This document shows, in pieces, positions 42,833 through 51,902 of a stretch of DNA of 64,000 bases (the stretch's first letter is position 1; each line of letters begins with the position of its first letter). The stretch is from Mycolicibacterium helvum. GTDB taxonomy: Bacteria > Actinomycetota > Actinomycetes > Mycobacteriales > Mycobacteriaceae. The stretch spans positions 2,046,001 through 2,110,000 of the forward strand of contig NZ_AP022596.1 in assembly GCF_010731895.1 (NCBI RefSeq), read 5' to 3'. The translations under genes and the position numbers were made by a program. The notes under the pieces were generated by a model. That model was not told where the DNA came from and did no database searches. It saw only the letters and a list, made by a program, of their open reading frames with translations.

Positions 42833-45769
42833 ATGATGCGCCTCAGCAGCAACCTGCGCAGATTCCGCTGGCTGGTGTTCTTGTGCTGGTTGCTGGCCCT
42901 CGTGCCATCCGTCTATCTGGCCCTCACTGAGTCCAACCACCTGACCGGTGGTGGCTTCGACGTGGCCGGCTCCCAGTCCCTGCACGTCCAGTACCAACTG
43001 GAGGACCACTTCCCCGAGCAGGGCGCCTCCCCGCTTGCCCTCGTCGCTGCGCCCCGCGCCGACGCCAGCTACGACGATATGAACGCCGCCGTCGCCCAGT
43101 TGGAGCAAGCGGCAAAGCAAACCCCGAGCGTCGTCGTGGTGCCCAACCCCGCCCAGCCCGCGCCCGCCCCGGACAAGCCTTACGTGGTGTCGCTGCGGCT
43201 GGACTTCCACAACACCGGCGCCGTCGACGTCGCGCGCCAGCTGCGCCAGAAGGTCGGCGTCACCGGTGACCAGCCCGGCCAGATCCGGGACGGCCGGGTG
43301 AAGCTCTACGTCATCGGCCAGGGCGCACTCGGCGCCGCCGCCCAGACCAGCACCAAGCACGACATCGCCGAGGCCGAGCGCTGGAACCTTCCGATCGTCT
43401 TGATTGTTTTGCTCGCGGTGTTCGGCTCCCTGGCCGCTGCTGCGGTGCCACTGGCCCTCGCGCTGTGCACAGTCGTGGTGACGATGGGCGTGGTCTATCT
43501 GTTGTCCACCATCACCACCATGTCGGTGTTCGTGACGTCGACGGTATCGATGTTCGGTATCGCACTGGCTGTCGACTATTCGCTGTTCATCCTGATGCGC
43601 TTCCGAGAAGAGCTGCGCGCCGGACGCGATCCACAACAGGCGGCTGACGCGGCGATGGCCACCTCGGGCCTGGCAGTGCTGTTGTCGGGTCTGACCGTGA
43701 TCGCCTCGCTGACCGGCATCTACCTGATCAACACACCCGTGCTGCGCTCGATGGCCACCGGCGCGATCCTGGCGGTGGCCATCGCGGTCCTGACGTCGAC
43801 CACGCTGACTCCCGCCGTGCTGGCCACCTTCGGGCGATCGGTGGCCAAACGCTCACCGCTGTTGCAATGGTCCCGGCGCGCGGAAGCGACGCAGTCACGG
43901 TTCTGGACCCGCTGGGTCAGCGAGGTCATGCGCAGACCGTGGCTGTCGGCGATGGCGGCGACGCTGGTCCTGTTATTGATGGCCGCACCGGCGTTCTCGA
44001 TGGTGCTGGGCAACAGCATGCAGCGCCAGTTCAAGTCCTCCCACGAGATACGCGGCGGGGTGGCCGCGGCAGCTGAGGCACTGGGCCCGGGCGCGCTGGG
44101 TCCGGTGCGGGTGCTGGTCACCTTCCCGGGCGGCGGCGCATCTGAAGCCAAGAACGCCTCCGCGCTCGAGGCGATCAGCGCCGAGATGGCGGAAGCCCCC
44201 GACGTCGTCTCGGTCTCCCCGCCGTCGTTCGCCGACAACAACGACAGCGCCTTGCTCTCGGCGGTGCTGTCGGTGGACCCCGAGGACATCGGCGCACGTA
44301 ACTCCATCGACTGGATGCGCGCGCACCTGCGCGCACTACCGGCGGCGGGCGGCGCACAGGTGGACGTCGGTGGTCCCACCGCGCTGATCAAGGACTTCGA
44401 CGACCGGGTGTCGCAGACCCAGCCGCTGGTGTTCGTGTTCGTCGCGCTCATCGCGTTCGTGATGCTGCTGATCTCGGTGCGGTCGGTGTTTTTGGCGTTC
44501 AAGGGCGTGCTGATGACGGTGCTGTCCGTCGCGGCCGCCTACGGCAGCCTGGTGATGGTCTTCCAGTGGGGCTGGCTGGAAGGGCTGGGATTCGAGAAGA
44601 TCACGTCGATCGACAGCACCATCCCGCCGCTGGTGCTGGCGATGACGTTCGGCCTGTCGATGGACTACGAGATCTTCCTGCTCACCCGGATCCGGGAGCG
44701 CTACCTGCAGGCCGGCGACACCCGAGACGCCGTCGCCTACGGGGTGTCCACCAGTGCGCGCACCATCACCAGCGCGGCGCTGATCATGATCGCGGTGTTC
44801 ACCGGGTTCGCGTTCGCAGGCATGCCGCTGGTCGCCGAGCTGGGCGTGGCGTGCGCGGTGGCGATCGCCGTGGACGCCACCATCGTTCGGCTGGTCCTGG
44901 TGCCGGCGCTGATGGCGATGTTCGACCAGTGGAACTGGTGGCTGCCCGCATGGTTGGCCCGCATCCTGCCGTCAGTGGACTTCGAGAAGCCGCTGCCCAA
45001 GGTCGACCTCGGCGACCTTGTCGTCATCCCTGACGACATCTCCGCGCTGGTGCCGCCGAGCGCGGATCTGCGGATGGTGGTCAAGGGTGCGGCTCGGCTG
45101 AAGAACCTGGCACCGGACGCCGTCAGCGTGGCCGACCCGCTGGCGTTCAGCGGCTGCAACGAGCTCGCCGGCAAGGTCAAAGGCAGCGACGACGCCAGGG
45201 CGCAACCGATCCGCGTCGGCGCGGGTAACACCGCGACGGTCAAATTGATCAGGGGTTACCGCAACGGCAGGATGGGGGCGCCCCGGCCGGTGCACCCGGT
45301 CACGATGTGGCGCGGACGCCTCACCATCGCGCTGGACGCCCTGGAAACCGGCGCCGACACCGAGCACCCGGCGGTCGAACGGCTCAGCCCGGTGGAGACC
45401 ACCAACGTCCAGTTACCCACTGGCGACCGGCTACAGATCCCGACCTGCGCTGAGACGCTGCGGATGCAGGCCTACCTGGTCATGTGCCGCAACAGCCGGT
45501 CGGACTTCGCCGAATTTGCCGACCTCGTTCAGGTGATGGACACCGAGGCCGCCGCGGTGGTACTCGGCGGCATGGACCGGTATTACTGTTCTGGACAATC
45601 TAAGCGACAATGGGTGACAACCCAGCTGGTACGTCGGCTCGCCGATCCCAACCCGTCCGACGTCGTCGACGACGACCGGTGGGCTGGTCCGGACGGGGCA
45701 GCCGAATGGGAGCGGATCAGGCAGCGTTGCCTCGCGGTGGCGGTGGCGATCCTGGAGGAGGCGAGGTGA
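42833..45769 (+). CDS. mmpL11: MmpL11, RND-family lipid/haem-associated transporter
   Basis: A 978-residue RND transporter. It opens MMRLSSNLRRFRWLVF, close to M. tuberculosis MmpL11. Proton-relay pairs occur in ALAVDYSLFILMRFREEL and GLSMDYEIFLLTRIRERY. Two periplasmic loops and a ~240-residue cytoplasmic tail with VETTNVQLPTGDRLQIPT complete it. MmpL11 exports mycolate-derived wax esters and has been linked to haem uptake with Rv0203. The gene is divergent from two haemophore genes and begins the run mmpL11, Rv0201c-like, CoA-binding gene. Confidence 0.95.
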   Translation: MMRLSSNLRRFRWLVFLCWLLALVPSVYLALTESNHLTGGGFDVAGSQSLHVQYQLEDHFPEQGASPLALVAAPRADASYDDMNAAVAQLEQAAKQTPSVVVVPNPAQPAPAPDKPYVVSLRLDFHNTGAVDVARQLRQKVGVTGDQPGQIRDGRVKLYVIGQGALGAAAQTSTKHDIAEAERWNLPIVLIVLLAVFGSLAAAAVPLALALCTVVVTMGVVYLLSTITTMSVFVTSTVSMFGIALAVDYSLFILMRFREELRAGRDPQQAADAAMATSGLAVLLSGLTVIASLTGIYLINTPVLRSMATGAILAVAIAVLTSTTLTPAVLATFGRSVAKRSPLLQWSRRAEATQSRFWTRWVSEVMRRPWLSAMAATLVLLLMAAPAFSMVLGNSMQRQFKSSHEIRGGVAAAAEALGPGALGPVRVLVTFPGGGASEAKNASALEAISAEMAEAPDVVSVSPPSFADNNDSALLSAVLSVDPEDIGARNSIDWMRAHLRALPAAGGAQVDVGGPTALIKDFDDRVSQTQPLVFVFVALIAFVMLLISVRSVFLAFKGVLMTVLSVAAAYGSLVMVFQWGWLEGLGFEKITSIDSTIPPLVLAMTFGLSMDYEIFLLTRIRERYLQAGDTRDAVAYGVSTSARTITSAALIMIAVFTGFAFAGMPLVAELGVACAVAIAVDATIVRLVLVPALMAMFDQWNWWLPAWLARILPSVDFEKPLPKVDLGDLVVIPDDISALVPPSADLRMVVKGAARLKNLAPDAVSVADPLAFSGCNELAGKVKGSDDARAQPIRVGAGNTATVKLIRGYRNGRMGAPRPVHPVTMWRGRLTIALDALETGADTEHPAVERLSPVETTNVQLPTGDRLQIPTCAETLRMQAYLVMCRNSRSDFAEFADLVQVMDTEAAAVVLGGMDRYYCSGQSKRQWVTTQLVRRLADPNPSDVVDDDRWAGPDGAAEWERIRQRCLAVAVAILEEAR

Positions 45770-46260
45770 CGGTGGCAGCGGATCGCGAGGCCATACCCGC
45801 ACCGTCCACGCAGACCTTCGCCGACGGCCGCCCCGTCGAGTTCTGGCCGACGGCCTTGATTCGGGACGCGCTGGAAACCGGTGACATCACCGTCTGGCAG
45901 CGCATCGTGGTCGCTATCAAACGTGATCCCTACGGCCGCACCGCCCGACAGGTCGAGGAAGTGCTGGAGCACTCGCAGCCCTACGGCATCTCCAAAGCGC
46001 TGTCCGAGGTATTGATCCGGGCGCGCAGCCACCTGGAAGCCAACGAGCGTGCCGAGGCGGCCCGCCATGTACGGTTGCTGCTCGACCGGTCCGGTCTGGC
46101 GGTGCAGGAGTTCGCCTCCCGGATCGGGGTGGCCCAGACGGATCTGGCTACCTACCTCGACGGCGCGGTCAGCCCGCCGGCCTCGCTGATGATCCGGATG
46201 CGCAGGCTGTCCGACCGGTTCGCCAAGATGCGTGCCCAACGCGCCTCCGGCGGCGAATAG
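45766..46260 (+). CDS. Conserved hypothetical with C-terminal helix-turn-helix-like segment (Rv0201c-like)
   Basis: A 164-residue protein translated from a GTG overlapping the mmpL11 stop (GTGA). Residues ~95-140 (LLDRSGLAVQEFASRIGVAQ onward to the DLATYLDGAVSPP segment) have the spacing of an XRE-type helix-turn-helix, so it may bind DNA. The N-terminal half is helical with no familiar motif. Position matches Rv0201c. Coupling to mmpL11 suggests joint expression; it could regulate the locus, but that is speculation. Confidence 0.7.
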   Translation: MTVAADREAIPAPSTQTFADGRPVEFWPTALIRDALETGDITVWQRIVVAIKRDPYGRTARQVEEVLEHSQPYGISKALSEVLIRARSHLEANERAEAARHVRLLLDRSGLAVQEFASRIGVAQTDLATYLDGAVSPPASLMIRMRRLSDRFAKMRAQRASGGE

Positions 46261-46265
46261 CGCCG

Positions 46266-46703
46266 ATGGCGGTGTCCTTCGCGATGGGCCAGGATTCGGC
46301 TGAGCTAGAACAGATTTTGCGTGAGACCCGCACCGTAGCGGTGGTCGGCGCGTCCGACAATCCGGCCCGCCCCAGCAATGAGGTGTACCAATACCTGGCC
46401 AAGTTCAGCCACTTCGAGCTGTACCCGGTGAACCCGAAGATCAGCGACATCGACGGACAACCGGTCTACCCGTCGCTGGCCGACCTGCCTATCGTGCCCG
46501 ACATGGTCGACGTGTTCCGCCGGTATGACGACCTACCCGCGGTGCTGGCCGAAACCCTCGCCCTGAACCCGCGCCCCAAATACCTGTGGCTGCAACAGGG
46601 TTTGCGGCACGAGGAGGTCGGTGCAGCGGCGCAGGCCGCCGGCTTGCACGTCGTGATGGATCGGTGCTTGAAGGTCGACTACGCCCGGCTCATCGGGCGT
46701 TGA
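46266..46703 (+). CDS. CoA-binding domain protein (YccU-like)
   Basis: A 145-residue single-domain Rossmann-like protein. TVAVVGASDNPARPSNEV near residue 24 is the nucleotide-binding loop. YPVNPKISDIDGQPVYPSL and the PKYLWLQQGLRHEE block match the small CoA-binding family related to succinyl-CoA synthetase alpha subunits. A conserved MDRCLKVDY end is present. It begins 5 bases after the previous gene. The role is not known. Its last 14 bases overlap the convergent omamB gene. Confidence 0.84.
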   Translation: MAVSFAMGQDSAELEQILRETRTVAVVGASDNPARPSNEVYQYLAKFSHFELYPVNPKISDIDGQPVYPSLADLPIVPDMVDVFRRYDDLPAVLAETLALNPRPKYLWLQQGLRHEEVGAAAQAAGLHVVMDRCLKVDYARLIGR

Positions 46704-47379
46704 TCGGCGCGATGTCCAGGACTACCCACCGGCTGTCCTGCTTGGCCAGCCCGACGCGTAATGCCAGCGCGGCGATGCTCGGCTGCTGACCCGGCTGGCT
46801 CTGGGTTCCCCGCATCACCACCGCGACGCTGGCCGCCGCGGGGCCCAATGCCTCCAGGCCCGCCGAGATGGTCTGCGCCGAGGCGGAGATGTTCTTCTTG
46901 GCCAAATCTGAAGTGGCCTTACCAAATTCACCTTTGAACGCGTCGGCCCGCTCGGGTGCCATGAAGGATGCGGCCCGGTCGATCGACGAGGTGGGGTCGG
47001 CCGGGCTGAAGGTGGCGGTGGCCTCGGCGACGGCGGTGGCGATGCGCACCACTTCCGCGGAGTCGCGGGTGAATTCCTGGTCGGGCTGTGTCCACCGGGT
47101 GTAACCGACAGCCACCGCGGCCACCACGGCGACGGTGGCCAGTCCGACGACCGCCAGCCGCAGGCCGGGGCCTTCGTCGTCGGTGCCCACGGTCACCGAA
47201 TCACGCCGGTACAGCACGAAATTGACGATGATGCCTTGGACGATCAGCAGGCACAGTACCGAGCACACCGACACCCACCACAGCGGCCAGCTGAGCACCA
47301 CACCGATGGCCAGCAGTGCCCCGATGGCGACTGCGGGAGCGGCGACGTCGAAGCCCAGCACGCGGGCCAGGTTTCTCAT
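46690..47379 (-). CDS. omamB: Orphaned Mce-associated membrane protein OmamB-like (Rv0200)
   Basis: A 229-residue membrane protein. Three hydrophobic segments lie in the first 95 residues (AAPAVAIGALLAIGVVLSW, a VCSVLCLLIVQGIIVNFVL segment and VVGLATVAVVAAVAVGY). A Mce-associated extracytoplasmic domain resembling the NTF2-like fold follows, with RDSAEVVRIATAVAEATATF. The start overlaps the omamA stop (ATGA). OmamA/OmamB are Mce-associated proteins outside the mce operons; OmamA supports Mce1/Mce4 import of fatty acids and cholesterol. No mce operon lies in this window. Confidence 0.8.
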   Translation of the reverse strand: MRNLARVLGFDVAAPAVAIGALLAIGVVLSWPLWWVSVCSVLCLLIVQGIIVNFVLYRRDSVTVGTDDEGPGLRLAVVGLATVAVVAAVAVGYTRWTQPDQEFTRDSAEVVRIATAVAEATATFSPADPTSSIDRAASFMAPERADAFKGEFGKATSDLAKKNISASAQTISAGLEALGPAAASVAVVMRGTQSQPGQQPSIAALALRVGLAKQDSRWVVLDIAPINAR

Positions 47380-47984
47380 CGCAACGACTCCAGCCGCGAG
47401 ATCATCAGTTTGCCGTCCACGTCGGAGACCCCGAGGCGCAGCTTCCAGCGCACGGTGGCCGGCTTGTCGCCGGCGTTCTCGCTGACCGAGGTGGCGATGA
47501 CGAGCACGGTGTCGGTGCGCTGGGCCAGTTCCGGTGGCAGCGTCGCAGGTGCGGCCGGGCGCTGACCCGACTGCATGTCGAGATCGTGGTGAACCAGTTC
47601 AAAGGACACCGAGTCGATCTGTCCGGTGGTGCGTGCCTTCAGCGTCCGGACCACCTCGCGGTAGGGCGTAATGGCGGCTTCGAAGTCGGAGTTGAGCTGG
47701 CCGACGGTGCCGTCATGCAGTTTCTGCAGGCTGGCGTCGACATTGTCGACGTTCATGTTGATCAGCACCCCGGTCCAGTCCGCGGCCGCGGACATCACCC
47801 GGGTCTGATAGGCGCGCTCGTCGGTGGCGTTGCGATGTCCCGACCAGATCAACATGCCCAGCACGATCCCGATGACGGCCACCACGCCAAGGACGGCCGA
47901 GGCGACGCCGTAGCCGGAGAACACCCCGTGGGGAGCCTCATCCTGGTCCTGGGCAGACGGCGCCGTCTGTTCGGCCTCGGGCAT
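47376..47984 (-). CDS. omamA: Orphaned Mce-associated membrane protein OmamA-like (Rv0199)
   Basis: A 202-residue protein with a single transmembrane helix (SAVLGVVAVIGIVLGMLIW) after a short acidic N-terminus, then a ~150-residue extracytoplasmic Mce-associated domain with RAYQTRVM-type ERAYQTRVMSAAADW and DASLQKLHDGTVGQL. The ATG at 47984 is chosen because the longer frame (to 48404) runs through the divergent zmp1 gene. In M. tuberculosis and M. smegmatis OmamA stabilises Mce transporters needed for cholesterol uptake, which fits the catabolic genes to the left of this window. Confidence 0.83.
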   Translation of the reverse strand: MPEAEQTAPSAQDQDEAPHGVFSGYGVASAVLGVVAVIGIVLGMLIWSGHRNATDERAYQTRVMSAAADWTGVLINMNVDNVDASLQKLHDGTVGQLNSDFEAAITPYREVVRTLKARTTGQIDSVSFELVHHDLDMQSGQRPAAPATLPPELAQRTDTVLVIATSVSENAGDKPATVRWKLRLGVSDVDGKLMISRLESLR

Positions 47985-48051
47985 GGGTGGGAGGCTACCG
48001 GGCCGCGCTGGGGCCAGACGTCGCGGTCTGACCTCTGGTAAGGATGGTTGG

Positions 48052-50064
48052 GTGACGGTAGAAGCACTGCGCTCGGGTATCGACCTGTCCCATGTCGAGG
48101 CCGAGGTTCGCCCCCAAGATGACCTGTTCGGCCACGTCAACGGACGCTGGCTGACCGAATACACCATCCCCGGTGACCGCGCCACCGACGGCGCGTTTCG
48201 CACGCTGTACGACCGGGCCGAGGAGCAGGTCCGCGAGCTCATCACTGCGGCGGCCGGCGAGTCCGGCGGGCAGGAGCACAGCGGCTCGGGGAATGACGCA
48301 AGCACGGATGCGCAGCGCATCGGCGACCTGTATGCCAGCTTCCTGGACTCCGACGCCGTGGAGCGCCGCGGTGTGCAGCCACTCCTCGACGAGCTGGCGG
48401 GCATCGACGCCGCGGCCGATCCGGCGGCGCTGGCCGCGGTGATCGGTGCGCTGCAGCGCTCCGGCGTGGGCGGTGGCGTCGGGCTCTACATCGACACCGA
48501 TTCGAAGGACTCGTCGCGCTACCTCGTGCACGCCACGCAGTCGGGGCTGGGCCTACCCGACGAGTCGTACTACCGCGACGAGCAGCACGCCGCGATCCTG
48601 GCCGCCTACCCTGCACACATCGCGGCGATGTTCGCCCTCGTGTTGGGCGGCACGGCCGATGACCATGCCGAGCGCGCCGCGCGCATCGTGGCGCTGGAGA
48701 CCAAACTCGCCGCGGCGCATTGGGATGTCGTCAAGCGGCGCGATGCCGACCTGACCTACAACCTGCGTGCGTTCGCCGATCTGTCGACCGAGGCGCCCGG
48801 CTTCGACTGGGCGGGCTGGATCATCGCACAGGGCACAACCCCGGATGTGGTTGCCGAACTGGTTGTGCGCCAGCCGGATTACCTTACGGCCTTCGCCGAA
48901 CTGTGGTCGAGCCACGACTTCGCCGACTGGCAGGATTGGGCTCGCTGGCGGCTGATCAACGCCAGGACCGCCTACCTGACTGATGCGGTGGTACAAGCGA
49001 ATTTTGACTTCTACGGTCGCACCCTGTCGGGCACCGAGGAGATCCGCGACCGCTGGAAGCGGGCAGTCTCGCTGGTGGAGAGTCTGATGGGCGACGCGGT
49101 CGGGCGGCTGTATGTCGAGCGGCACTTCCCGCCGGACGCCAAGGCGCGCATGGACATTCTCGTCGACAATCTGCGCGAGGCCTACCGGGTCAGCATCAAC
49201 GATCTGGAATGGATGACGCCGGCCACCCGCCAGCGCGCATTGGCAAAGCTGGACAAGTTCACCGCCAAGATCGGCTACCCGGCCAAATGGCGGGACTACT
49301 CCACGCTGGTGATCGATCGAAATGATCTGTACGGCAATGCTATTCGTGGCGCCGAAGTTTCCCACGACCGGGAGCTGGCCAAGCTGGGCGGGCCGGTCGA
49401 CCGGGATGAGTGGTTCATGACACCACAGACGGTCAACGCGTACTACAACCCCGGCATGAACGAGATCGTGTTTCCTGCCGCGATCCTGCAGCCGCCGTTC
49501 TTCGACGCCGAGGCCGACGACGCGGCGAACTACGGCGGCATCGGCGCGGTCATCGGTCACGAAATCGGGCACGGGTTCGACGACCAGGGCGCCAAGTACG
49601 ACGGTGACGGAAACCTCGTCGACTGGTGGACCGACGAGGACCGCGCCGAGTTCGGCACGCGCACGGGGCAGCTCATCGAGCAGTACGAGGCGTACGTACC
49701 ACGCGGGCTCGAGCCGTCCCATCACGTCAACGGCGCGTTCACCGTCGGCGAGAACATCGGCGACCTGGGTGGGCTGTCCATCGCACTGCTCGCCTACGAG
49801 CTGTCGCTGGGCGGCACACAAGCCCCGGTGATCGACGGGCTGACCGGCCAGCAGCGTGTTTTCTTCGGGTGGGCCCAGGTGTGGCGCACCAAATCCCGTG
49901 AGGCCGAGGCTATTCGGCGCCTGGCAACTGATCCGCACTCGCCGCCGGAGTTTCGCTGCAACGGCGTCATCCGCAACATGGACGCCTTCTACGACGCGTT
50001 CGAGGTCAGCGCCGACGACGAGCTGTACCTGGAGCCCGAGCGACGCGTCCGGATCTGGAGCTGA
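48052..50064 (+). CDS. zmp1: Zinc metalloprotease Zmp1, M13 family
   Basis: A 670-residue neprilysin-type endopeptidase. The zinc motif HEIGH begins at residue 503 (VIGHEIGHGFDDQGAKYD), the third ligand glutamate and catalytic-support aspartate are in ENIGDLGG, and the NAYYNPGMNEIVFPA substrate-binding block precedes them. The N-terminus lacks a signal peptide or transmembrane helix, as in mycobacterial Zmp1. The GTG at 48052 is preferred; the frame is open to 47983. Zmp1 of M. tuberculosis interferes with inflammasome activation; in an environmental species the role is unknown. Position matches Rv0198c. Confidence 0.95.
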   Translation: MTVEALRSGIDLSHVEAEVRPQDDLFGHVNGRWLTEYTIPGDRATDGAFRTLYDRAEEQVRELITAAAGESGGQEHSGSGNDASTDAQRIGDLYASFLDSDAVERRGVQPLLDELAGIDAAADPAALAAVIGALQRSGVGGGVGLYIDTDSKDSSRYLVHATQSGLGLPDESYYRDEQHAAILAAYPAHIAAMFALVLGGTADDHAERAARIVALETKLAAAHWDVVKRRDADLTYNLRAFADLSTEAPGFDWAGWIIAQGTTPDVVAELVVRQPDYLTAFAELWSSHDFADWQDWARWRLINARTAYLTDAVVQANFDFYGRTLSGTEEIRDRWKRAVSLVESLMGDAVGRLYVERHFPPDAKARMDILVDNLREAYRVSINDLEWMTPATRQRALAKLDKFTAKIGYPAKWRDYSTLVIDRNDLYGNAIRGAEVSHDRELAKLGGPVDRDEWFMTPQTVNAYYNPGMNEIVFPAAILQPPFFDAEADDAANYGGIGAVIGHEIGHGFDDQGAKYDGDGNLVDWWTDEDRAEFGTRTGQLIEQYEAYVPRGLEPSHHVNGAFTVGENIGDLGGLSIALLAYELSLGGTQAPVIDGLTGQQRVFFGWAQVWRTKSREAEAIRRLATDPHSPPEFRCNGVIRNMDAFYDAFEVSADDELYLEPERRVRIWS

Positions 50065-50069
50065 CGACC

Positions 50070-50585
50070 ATGGACGCCTTGGACGCCATCCGGGCACGAC
50101 GCAACGTGCGCAGCTACACCACTGCACCGATCCCCGAGGCTGATATCGACCGAATCCTCGAGGCGGGTTGGCGTTCCCCGTCGGCGCGTAACAACCAGCA
50201 CTGGGATTTTGTGATCGTCACCGATCACGCGGTACTGCAAGAGCTTTCAACGGTGTGGATGGGAGCCGGTCACATCGCCGCAGCGCAGGCCGCGATCGCC
50301 CTGGTGATTCCCGAGCCGGCTGACGAGCGCACCAAGCTCCTTGACCAGTACGACCTGGGCCAGGCCACGATGGCAATGGCGATCGCGGCCACCGAGCTGG
50401 GCATCGGCACCGGCCACTCGGCAGTCGGCGATCAGGACAAGGCGCGGGCGATCCTCGGTGTTCCCGGCGACCACCTCGTGGCCTATCTGCTTGGGCTGGG
50501 CTATCCCGCTGATCGTCCGCTCTCGCCGATCAAAAAGCCGAGCCGGCGCCCGTTCGACGACGTGGTCCACCGCGGAAGCTGGTAG
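50070..50585 (+). CDS. Nitroreductase family protein (FMN-dependent)
   Basis: A 171-residue small nitroreductase. It opens DAIRARRNVRSYTTAPIPEA with the FMN-phosphate arginines, followed by ILEAGWRSPSARNNQHWDFV and the C-terminal GVPGDHLVAYLLGLGYP block. The middle dimer segment is shorter than in full-length family members. It begins 5 bases after zmp1 and is probably co-transcribed with it. The NAD(P)H-dependent substrate is unknown. Confidence 0.87.
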   Translation: MDALDAIRARRNVRSYTTAPIPEADIDRILEAGWRSPSARNNQHWDFVIVTDHAVLQELSTVWMGAGHIAAAQAAIALVIPEPADERTKLLDQYDLGQATMAMAIAATELGIGTGHSAVGDQDKARAILGVPGDHLVAYLLGLGYPADRPLSPIKKPSRRPFDDVVHRGSW

Positions 50586-50687
50586 GCCAACGGGCGGGGC
50601 GGCGTTCCGGCAGGAATGCCGCCGGCTCAACCATGGTTGTGTCCGCTCGGACGAGTTGCCAACCATCAAACGTACGGAGAGTCGTTC

Positions 50688-51902
50688 ATGGCGTGCCTCG
50701 ACGAGGGCCAGCACAGTGAGGTCGCCGTTCAGCGCTGGGCGTACCCACTGCTACTTGTGCTCAGTGGGGTCGCGCTGGGGGTATCCGGTCTGCCCGCGCC
50801 GCTCTACGGCATCTACGAATCCAACTGGCACCTCACCCCGCTGGCCACCACCGTCGTCTTCGCGGTGTACGCATTCGCCGCACTGGTGGCCGTGTTGGTG
50901 TCCGGCCGGATTTCCGACGTCGTGGGCCGCAAGCCCGTGCTCCTGGGCGCACTGATCGCGCTGATCGTCGGTTTGGGCATCTTTCTGATCGCCGACAGCA
51001 TCGAGATGCTGCTACTGGCCCGCACCATCCACGGCGCCGCCGTCGGCTCGATCGTGGTTGCGGCCGCGGCCGCGCTTCTGGATTTGCGGCCGAACCACGG
51101 TGTGCGCACCGGTCAGCTCAGCGGTGTGAGCTTCAACATCGGTATGACCGTCGCGATCGTCGGTTCCTCGGTGCTGGCCCAGTACGTCGCCCACCCGCTG
51201 CGCACCCCGTACGCGGTGGTCGCGGTGGTGTGCGCCGTCGTGGGCATCGGTGTGGTGGCCCTGCGGGAAACTCATTCCGGTCGGACCGGCGGCCGCATTC
51301 GGATCAGTAAACCGGCGGTGCCGCAGGAGATTCGTGACGACTTCTGGTTCGCGGCGCTGGGCGCGATGGCGTCGTGGTCGGTGCTGGGCGTGCTGTTGAG
51401 CCTGTATCCGTCGCTGGCCGCCGAGCAGACCCATGTGCACAACCTGGTGTTCGGCGGCGGGGTGGTCGGGGTGACGGCGTTCTCGGCGGCGATGGCGCAA
51501 TTGGTGGCCACTCGGGTGCCGGCCCGGCGCTCGGCGGTGATCGGCGACATCGGCATGGCTGCGGCGCTGCTGCTGACCGTGCCGGTGCTACTCACCCACC
51601 GCTGGCCGTTGGTGTTCGCCGCGGCCGCACTACTCGGTGCGACGTTCGGGCTCGGCTTCGGCGGCTCGCTGCGTCACCTGTCCGATGTGGTGCCCGCCGA
51701 CCGGCGCGGCGAGACGATGTCGGCGTTCTATCTCTTGGCCTACACCGCGATGGCACTGCCCACGATCGCGGCGGGCTGGGCCGCCACCCGGTGGCCGCTG
51801 GCGCAGGTGTTCCCGTGGTTCGCCGCGATCGTCGCGCTGGCCTGCCTGGCTGCGGCGGCGGCCGGCCTCAGGCGGGTGAGTCCGTCGCGCCAGGCGTCTT
51901 GA
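50688..51902 (+). CDS. Major facilitator superfamily transporter
   Basis: A 404-residue transporter with twelve predicted helices. The loop 2-3 motif GRISDVVGRKPVLLGA near residue 75 is the MFS motif A, and motif A-like GGSLRHLSDVVPADRRGE occurs in the second half. The ATG at 50688 has GGAGAG 8 bases upstream; the frame is open to 50616. The substrate is unknown, but the architecture is that of a drug or small-molecule exporter. The last 35 bases overlap the convergent esterase gene. Confidence 0.85.
   Translation: MACLDEGQHSEVAVQRWAYPLLLVLSGVALGVSGLPAPLYGIYESNWHLTPLATTVVFAVYAFAALVAVLVSGRISDVVGRKPVLLGALIALIVGLGIFLIADSIEMLLLARTIHGAAVGSIVVAAAAALLDLRPNHGVRTGQLSGVSFNIGMTVAIVGSSVLAQYVAHPLRTPYAVVAVVCAVVGIGVVALRETHSGRTGGRIRISKPAVPQEIRDDFWFAALGAMASWSVLGVLLSLYPSLAAEQTHVHNLVFGGGVVGVTAFSAAMAQLVATRVPARRSAVIGDIGMAAALLLTVPVLLTHRWPLVFAAAALLGATFGLGFGGSLRHLSDVVPADRRGETMSAFYLLAYTAMALPTIAAGWAATRWPLAQVFPWFAAIVALACLAAAAAGLRRVSPSRQAS

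Noticed and set aside
47985..48404. Upstream extension of omamA
   Set aside because: It overlaps the divergent zmp1 gene, and the ATG at 47984 is followed by the expected N-terminus.
48553..50127. Open frame of 524 codons on the minus strand
   Set aside because: It is the complement of zmp1, which has intact catalytic motifs.
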